Assembly (NCBI GenBank): GCA_035995185.1
Contig: DASYKT010000031.1
Span: 1-64,000, forward strand
Reading direction: 5' to 3'
From: DASYKT01 sp035995185
Lineage (GTDB): Bacteria > Acidobacteriota > Blastocatellia > Pyrinomonadales > Pyrinomonadaceae
Length of the DNA: 64,000 bases
Shown: positions 45,900-53,184 of the stretch, piece after piece
Position numbering within the stretch: position 1 is the stretch's first letter
Layout: every line of letters starts with the position of its first letter
Translations under genes and position numbers: made by a program
The notes under the pieces: model-generated
What the model was told of the DNA's origin: nothing
Databases searched by the model: none
Seen by the model: the letters and a program-made list of their open reading frames with translations, nothing else

Positions 45900-48215
45900 A
45901 TGCGCTCATTTTTTAATTCATTTGCTTTTTTATTTGTGCTGCTGATAGTGCCGCTTTATGTAAGCTGTTCGCCCTCGCCATTTCAGAATGAAGAGCAGGC
46001 GCTGCAGCAGCTTCGCCAGGCCACCAAAAAGGGCGATCTGCCGCCGGAATCTCTGCCTATCCAGATCGAAAACGCCTATCCGAACACACGCACGGCCGCC
46101 CTGGCGCGCCTGGTGCGAGCGAGGATAAAGCTTGCGGCTAATGATTTTAACGGCGCGGCGGCGCTGCTCGACAGCAATATCTTCCGGCAAAAGACGACCG
46201 TGGCGGACCACGCCCTGATGATGCGCGGTCAGGCCCTGGCAAAGGCAGGAAAGTTTGCGGACGCCCTGCGGGTTTATGAGCAGCTGGTAAAAGATTTTCC
46301 GGGTTCACTGCATGTGCGCGATGCCAGGCTCGGCTGGGCCGATGCGGCGATGCGGTCAGAGCAGGAGCCGCTTGTCCCGGCGATACTCGATGAACTCAAT
46401 GAAAAAAATGACGGGGCGGCTCTGTTGATGACGGCCAAGTCGTACGAGACGCAGGCCAATCAGATCCAGGCGGTCAATTTTTATCGCCGCACATATTTTT
46501 ACGCGGCCGGTACCGCCGAGGCCAAAGAAGCCGAAGCAAAACTCGCGGCGCTTGCCTCGCTGGCACCGCAAACTTCGGACGAAGCGGTGGCGCGCGCTGA
46601 CAAGCTGTACCAGGTGAAAAATTACGCGGAGGCGGTGAAGGCCTACACCGAAGCACTGCTGGCTTATCCGAATCTTTCGTCAGTCCAGTTTAATTTCCGG
46701 CGGGGCAGTTCTTTTGCCTTGTCAAAAAGGCCGGATGATGCGGCGTCGGCTTTTGCCGCCATCCCGCAATCGGCGGGCGAGCAAAAAGCGGAAAGTTATT
46801 ATCTGCTGGCGCGGGCCTACGGCACGGCGAGAAACTGGCTGGCGGCGAAACAGGCGGTCAGTGAATTAACCAAAAATTTTACGGGCAGTTCGTGGGCGCC
46901 GAAAACTCTGATCGCGCTGGGCGGCCAGGCCCGTGACGCAAACAACAAAGCGGACGAATCTTACTTTTTTAACTCGGCGCTTAATTTATACCCGAATGCG
47001 ATCGAGATCGCGCAGGCGCAATTCGAACTGGCGTGGCTCCAGCATGACGGCAAGAATTTTACGGTCTCGTCGCAAATGCTGACCGAGCACCTGGCGCGTT
47101 ACGCAAACAAGGACACGACCTATCGCGGGCGCGCGGGTTACTGGTCGGCGCGCGATTCGGAACGGGCGGGAAAAATTGCCGAGGCCTGTGTGCTCTATGA
47201 AGCGATGACCGCGCGGTACGACGCCAACTGGTACGGATATTTATCGCAGCAGCGGCTGGGCGCGCTGAAGGGGCGCGGGCAGTGCAGCGGGAATCGTTTC
47301 CCGGCGGAATCGGTGGTGATGCGGGCGGCGGCGAATTTGAAAACGGTGACCGTCGCGCCGGAAAGCGCCGGGGCAAGAGAAGATGAAAGGATCCAGAAGG
47401 CTGACCAACTCGGCGCCGCGGGATTGTTTGATCAGGCGCTCGATGAACTCGGCGAAGCTTCGAGGACCGCGCCTGGCAGCCCGCGCGTGAACATGGCGAC
47501 GGCGAGGTTTTACCGGCAGCGGGATGAGAACACACTGGCTTTTCTCGCCCTGGCAAAAACCTATCCCGATTACGCGCAGATGGAGCCCGAGGAAATGACG
47601 CCGGAAGAGTGGGACATTTTCTACCCGCTGATGAATTGGCAGGACATAAAGATCTGGGCCGAACGCCGCAATCTCGATCCTTATCAGATAGCGGGGTTGA
47701 TCCGGCAGGAATCGGTCTTTAACCCGCGCGCCAAATCCGGCGCGAACGCCTACGGCCTGATGCAGCTGGTGATACCGACGGCCGGGGCGATGGCGCGAAA
47801 ATACAGCCCCGGCAATACCGGCATTTACGCGGAAACCCTCTATAACCCGGCGCTGAATATCGAACTCGGCACTGCCTACATGCGCGAGCAGCTGGATAAA
47901 TACGGCCGCCTGGAATATATGGCGGCGGCCTATAACGCCGGGCCGGGACGCGTGGTGACGTGGAAAGCCACGCTGCCGCTCGATATCGACGAATGGGTGG
48001 AAGCGATACCTTTTAAAGAAACAAAAGGTTACGTGCAAGGGGTAACGCGCAATATGCTGCAGTACCGGCGGCTTTACGATATGGACGGCAGGTTCAAATC
48101 GAATGTCGGTTCGCGCGCCGTGCGGGCTATGATAGATTCAACTTCGCCGGAACAGTTGGCGCAGGAAATGCCGGAGCTTAAATTGAAAACCGAGGCGGCG
48201 GATGAGGAAGAGTAA
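45900..48215 (+). CDS. Lipoprotein lytic transglycosylase (Slt70-like)
   Basis: This product of about 771 residues has a lipoprotein signal (lipobox YVSC). A long helical TPR-like solenoid (residues 30-560) forms the ring domain of Slt70-type enzymes. The C-terminal SLT domain has the catalytic Glu in IRQESVFNPRAKSGANAYGL and continues with LNIELGTAYM and AAAYNAGPGRV. It cleaves peptidoglycan glycan strands to anhydro-muropeptides in the periplasm. The ATG at 45900 fits the signal peptide; the frame is open to 45792. Confidence 0.92.
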   Translation: MRSFFNSFAFLFVLLIVPLYVSCSPSPFQNEEQALQQLRQATKKGDLPPESLPIQIENAYPNTRTAALARLVRARIKLAANDFNGAAALLDSNIFRQKTTVADHALMMRGQALAKAGKFADALRVYEQLVKDFPGSLHVRDARLGWADAAMRSEQEPLVPAILDELNEKNDGAALLMTAKSYETQANQIQAVNFYRRTYFYAAGTAEAKEAEAKLAALASLAPQTSDEAVARADKLYQVKNYAEAVKAYTEALLAYPNLSSVQFNFRRGSSFALSKRPDDAASAFAAIPQSAGEQKAESYYLLARAYGTARNWLAAKQAVSELTKNFTGSSWAPKTLIALGGQARDANNKADESYFFNSALNLYPNAIEIAQAQFELAWLQHDGKNFTVSSQMLTEHLARYANKDTTYRGRAGYWSARDSERAGKIAEACVLYEAMTARYDANWYGYLSQQRLGALKGRGQCSGNRFPAESVVMRAAANLKTVTVAPESAGAREDERIQKADQLGAAGLFDQALDELGEASRTAPGSPRVNMATARFYRQRDENTLAFLALAKTYPDYAQMEPEEMTPEEWDIFYPLMNWQDIKIWAERRNLDPYQIAGLIRQESVFNPRAKSGANAYGLMQLVIPTAGAMARKYSPGNTGIYAETLYNPALNIELGTAYMREQLDKYGRLEYMAAAYNAGPGRVVTWKATLPLDIDEWVEAIPFKETKGYVQGVTRNMLQYRRLYDMDGRFKSNVGSRAVRAMIDSTSPEQLAQEMPELKLKTEAADEEE

Positions 48216-48256
48216 AGTCCTGCGCTCCCGAGCCTTCAAACCAAAGTATTAAGAAG

Positions 48257-48310
48257 AACCACCCCGTCGCGCTGCGCGCGCCACCCCTCCTTCGTAAGGA
48301 GGGGAGTTTA
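48257..48310. repeat. Repeat family D
   Basis: GAACCACCCCGTCGCGCTGC, GCGCGCCACCCCTCCTTC and GTAAGGAGGGGAGTTT match the copies at 5665 and 44323. It lies between two convergent genes. Confidence 0.87.
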
Positions 48311-48324
48311 AGAGGCGTGCATGG

Positions 48325-49218
48325 TTATTGCGGCTGTTGGGGTGGCTGCGTTAGTTTGATCTCAAAAAGTTTTTTCCAGAGTTTCCCGGTGACATAGATA
48401 CGGTCGGTCGGCGCGTCATAGGCGATGCCGTTGAGCGTGTTTTCCGAACCGCGTTTAACGTCTTCGGGCGAGATATTATTCAGATCGACCCAGCCGACAA
48501 GTTTTCCGCTGCTGGGATTGATACGGGCGATGCGGTTTGGCTTGCCAAGGATGTCGGGCAATTCCGAATGCCAGATATTTGCCCAGATCTCGCCGCGGAT
48601 ATATTCCAATTCATTGATGTTCATCAAGGGCGAGCCGTCTTCGCGAAAAACCGAAATGGTTTTTTGGGTCTTGAATGTTTCGGGATCAAGAAAACGCAGG
48701 ACGTGGGTGCCGTCGCTCATTATCAGGTGCGTGTCGTCGTGGGTCAGCCCCCAGCCTTCGCCGGGATAATCGAATTGCTTCAGCATCTTGAAAGTTGTCA
48801 GATCGTAGGAAAAGGCGACGCCATCCTGCCAGGTGATCTGGTAGATCTTATCGCCAAAAATGGTAATTCCCTCGCCAAACAATTCGGGCGCAATATCGAA
48901 ATTTTGCGCCACCTTGCCGGTTTTCAGATCGACCCTTCTCAGCGAAGATGCCCTTTCCTGACCAGTACCTTCATAAAGCCATCCGTCATGAAAAATAAGG
49001 CCCTGGGTGAATGCTTTAGGATCGTGGGGATAGGTGTTGACCACTTCGTAACCATACACCGGGACCGCGTTTGTCGTGCGAGTCTTATTGGCCGCCGTGT
49101 TGTTATTAACATTACCCACAGACTTGTTGTTGGCACTATTATCTGTGCATGAGGCCAACCCCAGAACGATAAAGGAAAAGATAAAAATAATACCGCGCAT
49201 AAACTGAGATTTTCTCAT
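48325..49218 (-). CDS. Glutaminyl-peptide cyclotransferase lipoprotein
   Basis: This 297-residue beta-propeller glutaminyl cyclase of the plant/bacterial type forms N-terminal pyroglutamate on proteins or peptides. Diagnostic segments are YPHDPKAFTQGLIFHDGWLYEGTG, LFGEGITIFGDKIYQITW and LNGIAYDAPTDRIYVTGKLW. The signal peptide ends in a lipobox (LASC), followed by an Asn-rich linker, so it is membrane-anchored and faces the periplasm. It starts four bases after the SurA-DsbA gene in the same direction. Substrates could be exported proteins with N-terminal Gln, including the eight-Cys peptide at 41366. Confidence 0.9.
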   Translation of the reverse strand: MRKSQFMRGIIFIFSFIVLGLASCTDNSANNKSVGNVNNNTAANKTRTTNAVPVYGYEVVNTYPHDPKAFTQGLIFHDGWLYEGTGQERASSLRRVDLKTGKVAQNFDIAPELFGEGITIFGDKIYQITWQDGVAFSYDLTTFKMLKQFDYPGEGWGLTHDDTHLIMSDGTHVLRFLDPETFKTQKTISVFREDGSPLMNINELEYIRGEIWANIWHSELPDILGKPNRIARINPSSGKLVGWVDLNNISPEDVKRGSENTLNGIAYDAPTDRIYVTGKLWKKLFEIKLTQPPQQPQ

Positions 49219-49221
49219 AAC

Positions 49222-50574
49222 TTATTGATTAGGGGAAGGTTTTTGTGCCAGCGCCCTGTCGATCAATTTTTTCATCACCTCGACCGAATTCACCGGGACG
49301 GGCATTCCATTGATAAATAGTGTAGGGGTGCCGCGAACGCCGTAAAACTCCCCGTCTTTAACGTCGTTGGCTATCTCAGCCGCATACACGCCTTTGTCCA
49401 GTTCCGCATCGAATTTCACGCGGTCCAGGCCCAGCTGAGTCGCATATTTCTTTAACGAAGCATTGTCGAGCGCCTTCTGATTACTATAGAGGATCTCGAT
49501 ATATTCAAAAAATTTGCCTTGAGCATTGGCGGCGGCGGCGGCCTCGGCGGCCTTTTCCGCATTAACGTGAACGCTCGGAAGCGGAAAATCCCGCACCACC
49601 AAACGCACTTTGTCACCGTATTGCTGCATCACTTCTTTGACCACCGGATGGGTGGCCGAACAGACCGAGCATTGAAAATCCGAGAACATCACGATCGTCA
49701 CCGGCGCCTTGGGATTTCCCTGCGCAGGATCGTCGTCGACCGAGATCTTTTGCACGGGAGGCTCCGGTTCGGCCAGCAATATTTTTCGATCGTACTTTTT
49801 CGCCAGCCGGTCGCGCAGCAGCGCTTCCAGGCGATTGCGCTCGGCATCGGTCTGCTGCTCCATCCGGTCGGTTATCTCGCGGCCGATCAGCTCTTCCGGC
49901 CCGATCTTTAAGTTTCTTGCTTCGATCAATACGAGGTTCGCATAAATGGCATCTTCCAAACTCGTATTTAAGCGCCGGTACAATTCCATTTCGTTCCGGT
50001 ACACTTCCGGCTTTACTTTTTCTTCAAACCAATCGGCTGTGACCTTTCGCGTGCCCACGGTTAAAACCGTGTCCGAGGGTTTAAGTCCCGCCGAATTTAT
50101 ATCCACACCGGGCACAACCTTGTACTTCTTTTTCAGCGCGGTAATGAAACTCTCCAATGCTTTTTGCTCGGGCTCGGCGCGCAGAAAGAGAACGATCCGC
50201 GGGCGAACCTCCGTGAGTGCCGCGCCTCCTAATTGCTCGCGGTTAGCATCGTACACGGTTTTGATCTGGGCTTCGGTGGGCGCGGGAACTTTGCGGCCGA
50301 CTTCCAGCTCGACCAGATCGTCGACCGAGGTTTTGCGAAACTTTGCTTCTTCTTCCAACAGGATGTCGTTGATCGCCAGGTCAAATTCCTGCTTCCTCGT
50401 TTCCGGGGCGATGAATTTCCGCGCCTCGTAGAACTGGCGCGCCGCGGGGGAAAGATCGTCAGCGGTGAATGAACGCCCGGCCGCGGTAGCTAAAACGGCC
50501 GGCTCTGTCTGAGCGAACGTAAGAGCAGCGAGAAATAAAACCAGAAAGCTGAGTGTGATAAAACGAAAATTCAT
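49222..50574 (-). CDS. Exported SurA-like and DsbA-like fusion protein
   Basis: The 450-residue protein has a signal peptide (FITLSFLVLFLAALTFA) and two SurA/PpiC N-domain-like helical modules (residues 30-260). The C-terminal DsbA/thioredoxin-4 domain (about 285-440) has the active site FSDFQCSVCSATHPV and the cis-Pro loop GVRGTPTLFINGMPV. It probably acts as a periplasmic folding factor that combines chaperone and thiol oxidoreductase activities. It lies next to the glutaminyl cyclase, so the pair may serve maturation of exported proteins such as Cys-rich peptides. Confidence 0.87.
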   Translation of the reverse strand: MNFRFITLSFLVLFLAALTFAQTEPAVLATAAGRSFTADDLSPAARQFYEARKFIAPETRKQEFDLAINDILLEEEAKFRKTSVDDLVELEVGRKVPAPTEAQIKTVYDANREQLGGAALTEVRPRIVLFLRAEPEQKALESFITALKKKYKVVPGVDINSAGLKPSDTVLTVGTRKVTADWFEEKVKPEVYRNEMELYRRLNTSLEDAIYANLVLIEARNLKIGPEELIGREITDRMEQQTDAERNRLEALLRDRLAKKYDRKILLAEPEPPVQKISVDDDPAQGNPKAPVTIVMFSDFQCSVCSATHPVVKEVMQQYGDKVRLVVRDFPLPSVHVNAEKAAEAAAAANAQGKFFEYIEILYSNQKALDNASLKKYATQLGLDRVKFDAELDKGVYAAEIANDVKDGEFYGVRGTPTLFINGMPVPVNSVEVMKKLIDRALAQKPSPNQ

Positions 50575-50583
50575 TGCGTAGTT

Positions 50584-51531
50584 TTACGTGGTCTTTACCG
50601 GTGTTTCAAATTTGATCAGGCCCCGGGGAATTCTTATTGCTTCCTGCACTCCGGGTTCACCGAAAATCTCCGGATGAAATATCTTCGCGAGAATTTCGAT
50701 GCCGTCGATAACGCGCGGCGCCGGCCGGCTGAAATACGACGTCGCATCCAGAGCCCAAATATTATCGTTCATAACCGCCGGAATTTCACTCCAGTTAGAC
50801 GGGAAAAAGGTGTTTTCGAGTTGCCGGCAGGTATCGGCGGTGTAATAACCGCAGGGGATGAGAACCATAACATCGGGACGGCTTTCATATATCTGCTCGT
50901 AACTTATCGTCACAGATTTTTCGCCGGCCGTGCCTAAGAGGCACATCCCACCGGCGGCCTCGACCTGCTCCGGCACCCAGTGGCCGGGCGCAAAGGCCGG
51001 CTCAAGCCATTCCAGCATAAAGACTTTCGGCTGCGGCAGGTCCCGGGTTTTGGCGCGCACGGCCGCTATCCGCTGCCGCAGATCGTCGACTACGGAGGCG
51101 GCCTTGTCCGAAGTTCCGGTCAATTCGCCGACGGTTTTGATGTTCGCAAAAATGTCTTCGATGGTGTGCGGTTCGAGTGACAGAACGGTAGCATCCGCCG
51201 CGTACAGGCGGGCGGCTTTCTCGACCGTTTTATAGGAAACCGCGCAAACTTCGCAGAGTTCCTGGGTCAGGATCAGATCGGGGTTTAGTTCGGCCAGGAG
51301 TTTTTCACTGAGGTCGTAGATCGATCCATGCCCGTCCAGGTGTGAGCGCACCGCGTGATCGATCTCGAGGCTGGTCATCGTTTCGTGCGAAATGCGGCTG
51401 GCCGTCATGTGCGGTTTGTCCATTACGGACGCAGGAAAGTCGCATTCGTGCGTGATGGCGACCAGATCGCCTTCCAGCCCGAGGGCGCAGACGATCTCAG
51501 TGGCGGAAGGCAAAAGCGATGCGATCTTCAT
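50584..51531 (-). CDS. Cobalamin-binding protein BtuF-like
   Basis: This 315-residue protein of the BtuF/periplasmic-binding fold starts with the signature MKIASLLPSATEIVCALGLEGDLVAITHECDFP. No signal peptide is visible, so this branch is cytoplasmic, and its cobalamin ligand is inferred from the family. A conserved ILTQELCEVCAVSY with two Cys is typical of this cytosolic subgroup. The open frame extends six codons upstream, but the ATG at 51531 starts the conserved region. No BtuCD genes are nearby. Confidence 0.85.
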   Translation of the reverse strand: MKIASLLPSATEIVCALGLEGDLVAITHECDFPASVMDKPHMTASRISHETMTSLEIDHAVRSHLDGHGSIYDLSEKLLAELNPDLILTQELCEVCAVSYKTVEKAARLYAADATVLSLEPHTIEDIFANIKTVGELTGTSDKAASVVDDLRQRIAAVRAKTRDLPQPKVFMLEWLEPAFAPGHWVPEQVEAAGGMCLLGTAGEKSVTISYEQIYESRPDVMVLIPCGYYTADTCRQLENTFFPSNWSEIPAVMNDNIWALDATSYFSRPAPRVIDGIEILAKIFHPEIFGEPGVQEAIRIPRGLIKFETPVKTT

Positions 51532-51679
51532 AGATAGAGTGAAATCCACAAACTGCTCTAAGTCAAGCGCCGGTATTTCGGAATAGATGCGAGATGAGTG
51601 ATGATAACGTAAGGACCTAATCTATAATCTTTAATCTATTAGTTATTATCTATTTCGAAGAATCTGATTTGCCGAATGT

Positions 51680-52288
51680 ATGAAAAAACTTTCCCGCCAG
51701 TTTTATCTGCGCGAAGACGTCGTGCAGATCGCCCGCGAACTATTAGGAAAAATTCTGGTGGTGCCGGCCGATGACGGCGAGCGTGTTTCGGGCATGATCG
51801 TCGAGTGCGAGGCTTACATGGGACAGATCGACCGCGCGGCGCATTCCTACGGCGGACGCCGCACCGCGCGTAACGAGATCACCTATGGCGCCGGCGGATT
51901 CGCCTACGTCTTTTTTATCTACGGAATGTATTACCAGCTCAACGTCGTTACCCACACGATCGACACGCCGCACGTGGTGCTGATCCGCGCGCTTGAACCG
52001 GTCGACGGGATCGAGATAATACGCGCGCGCCGCAATGTGAAGGGTAAAACGATGCCCGATAAAAACCTCACTTCGGGGCCGGGAAAACTTACCATCGCGA
52101 TGGGCATCGACCGCAGCTTTAACGGCGAAGATCTGCTGGGTGATCGAATGTGGCTGGAAGAAGGAAAAAAATGTGCGAATAAAGAGATCGCCGTGGGAAA
52201 ACGCATCGGCATCGATTACGCCGGCGAAGACGCTGAAAAACCCTGGCGCTTTTGGGTGAAAGATAATCCGTTCGTTAGCAAGAAATGA
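51680..52288 (+). CDS. 3-methyladenine DNA glycosylase (AAG/Mpg)
   Basis: This 202-residue AAG-family base-excision enzyme removes alkylated purines from DNA. The signature is intact: LLGKILVV, VECEAYMGQIDRAAHSYGGR with the catalytic Glu, YVFFIYGMYYQLNVVT and LTSGPGKLTIAMGI. The length is normal. It is transcribed divergently from btuF-like DNA with low-complexity ATAGAT repeats between. Confidence 0.94.
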   Translation: MKKLSRQFYLREDVVQIARELLGKILVVPADDGERVSGMIVECEAYMGQIDRAAHSYGGRRTARNEITYGAGGFAYVFFIYGMYYQLNVVTHTIDTPHVVLIRALEPVDGIEIIRARRNVKGKTMPDKNLTSGPGKLTIAMGIDRSFNGEDLLGDRMWLEEGKKCANKEIAVGKRIGIDYAGEDAEKPWRFWVKDNPFVSKK

Positions 52289-52398
52289 TTTACAGGGATA
52301 AAGGGGATGAAAGGGATAATAAGAAAACCATGGGAAATTTGTGACGGTGTTGACGTTACTGTTAAATACTCTCTTATCCCGTCCATCCCCTTTATCCC
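52288..52398. repeat. Inverted TTTACAGGGATAAAGGGGATG repeat
   Basis: ACAGGGATAAAGGGGATG and CATCCCCTTTATCCCTGT are inverted arms about 110 bases apart, with AGGGATAA / TTATCCC inside. It directly follows the glycosylase stop codon. There is one copy in the window. Confidence 0.85.
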
Positions 52399-52416
52399 TG
52401 TGAAATTTACTCCAAA

Positions 52417-52587
52417 TGGAAAAGCCGTCCGAGGTGAACTCCGGACGGCTCTTCGGTGTACTGTTTGGATTGACCTGTATGATAGAGCACGCAAGTCTTT
52501 CTACAAACTTGCGCGTTCTAGGTCGCAGCCACCTCACTGATTAAATAATTACTCATAAATTTTTCGATCACCTCCTTTCCAGTGATG
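52417..52587 (-). ncRNA. Candidate small RNA unit with perfect 16S 3-prime-end complement
   Basis: A consensus promoter (52594-52622) predicts a transcript starting near 52587. It opens with GGAAAGGAGGTGATCG, a full complement of the 16S rRNA 3-prime end, followed by a 12-codon frame, then a hairpin (GCGCAAGT..ACTTGCGTGC). It ends in a stem of AGCCGTCCG and CGGACGGCT with a short T-run at about 52417-52450. The whole unit is about 170 bases and overlaps no larger gene. It may be an sRNA, a leader-peptide RNA or a dual-function RNA. Boundaries are predictions. Confidence 0.6.
52518..52556 (-). CDS. Possible 12-residue peptide MSNYLISEVAAT
   Basis: ATG AGT AAT TAT TTA ATC AGT GAG GTG GCT GCG ACC TAG lies behind the extremely strong AAAGGAGGTGATC, with nine bases between GATC and ATG. 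The Shine-Dalgarno core GGAGG is 14 bases from the ATG, longer than usual. The peptide could be a leader whose translation controls the RNA. Coding status rests on this ribosome site alone. Confidence 0.45.
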   Translation of the reverse strand: MSNYLISEVAAT

Positions 52588-52593
52588 GGAAAA

Positions 52594-52622
52594 ATAATAA
52601 TGCATAAAACCTTGTCTGTCAA
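52594..52622 (-). promoter_or_regulatory. Near-consensus sigma-70-type promoter
   Basis: On the minus strand, TTGACA (52622-52617) and TATTAT (52599-52594) are separated by exactly 17 bases. It is the best match to the consensus I found in the window and faces the small-RNA candidate. Confidence 0.82.
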
Positions 52623-52697
52623 TAGGTTTTTACGCACCAGTTAAGCTATTTCTTTATGTGTCGCAGGTGATCAGAAAAGCGTGGTTCGAAGCAGGTA

Positions 52698-52883
52698 TTA
52701 ATTGGGGATATTGTAGGAAATATCTTCTTCGTCAACGTTTGCCACGGTGATGGTCGGCCCCTGGGCAGTCATCTGTTCCGGATCGCCTAAAAATTCGATC
52801 ACCAGGGTCCCGTCGCTGAGAGAGACCTGAGCAAATTCCTTTCTTCTAAATGCGCTGTTAATATCGTCAATTACGCTCGGCAT
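52698..52883 (-). CDS. Small acidic protein of unknown function
   Basis: The 61-residue product is acidic, has no cysteine and no membrane helix. It starts with a helical MPSVIDDINSAFRRKEF and ends with a beta-like, acidic tail (VDEEDISYNIPN). GGAAAGGAG sits seven bases before the ATG, so translation is likely. It lies just upstream of the small-RNA promoter in the same direction. I do not recognise the family. Confidence 0.65.
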   Translation of the reverse strand: MPSVIDDINSAFRRKEFAQVSLSDGTLVIEFLGDPEQMTAQGPTITVANVDEEDISYNIPN

Positions 52884-53060
52884 ATTTTTCTCCTTTCCAT
52901 AATTTTATTTATTTCAAGACGCCGATGTTAACAAAAGATCGAATGGATATTGATAAGCATTTGAGGAGATTTGGAAAGACGGAGTCGATTTATTTCGTTA
53001 GCGGGATTTTGAGAGAAACGGTTTGAGTTCAAAGCGGGCTTGGCCATTGGCGGCTGTTTC

Positions 53061-53183
53061 GTGTGTTTGGTGTATTTCGTGGTTAAACTCTTACAGTTCT
53101 ATGAAAATAAAAGCCTAATCACGAAGCACACTAAATACACTAAACAAGAGCGGCCACTCCTCCTCCGGCAGGAGGGGAGTTTT
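53061..53183. repeat. Repeat E inverted pair followed by partial repeat D
   Basis: GTGTGTTTGGTGTATTTCGTGGTTAA and AATCACGAAG..CACTAAATACACTAAAC are the family E arms (53061-53146). They are followed at 53150-53183 by GGCCACTCCTCCTCC and GGAGGGGAGTTTT, a shortened family D unit. The two families abut, and the block ends at the S9 peptidase stop. Confidence 0.82.
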
Positions 53184-53184
53184 A

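Noticed and set aside
52561..52580. Fragment of a 16S rRNA gene
   Set aside because: The plus-strand bases GATCACCTCCTTTC match the 16S 3-prime end, but nothing before them resembles 16S. It is better explained as a Shine-Dalgarno on the minus strand.
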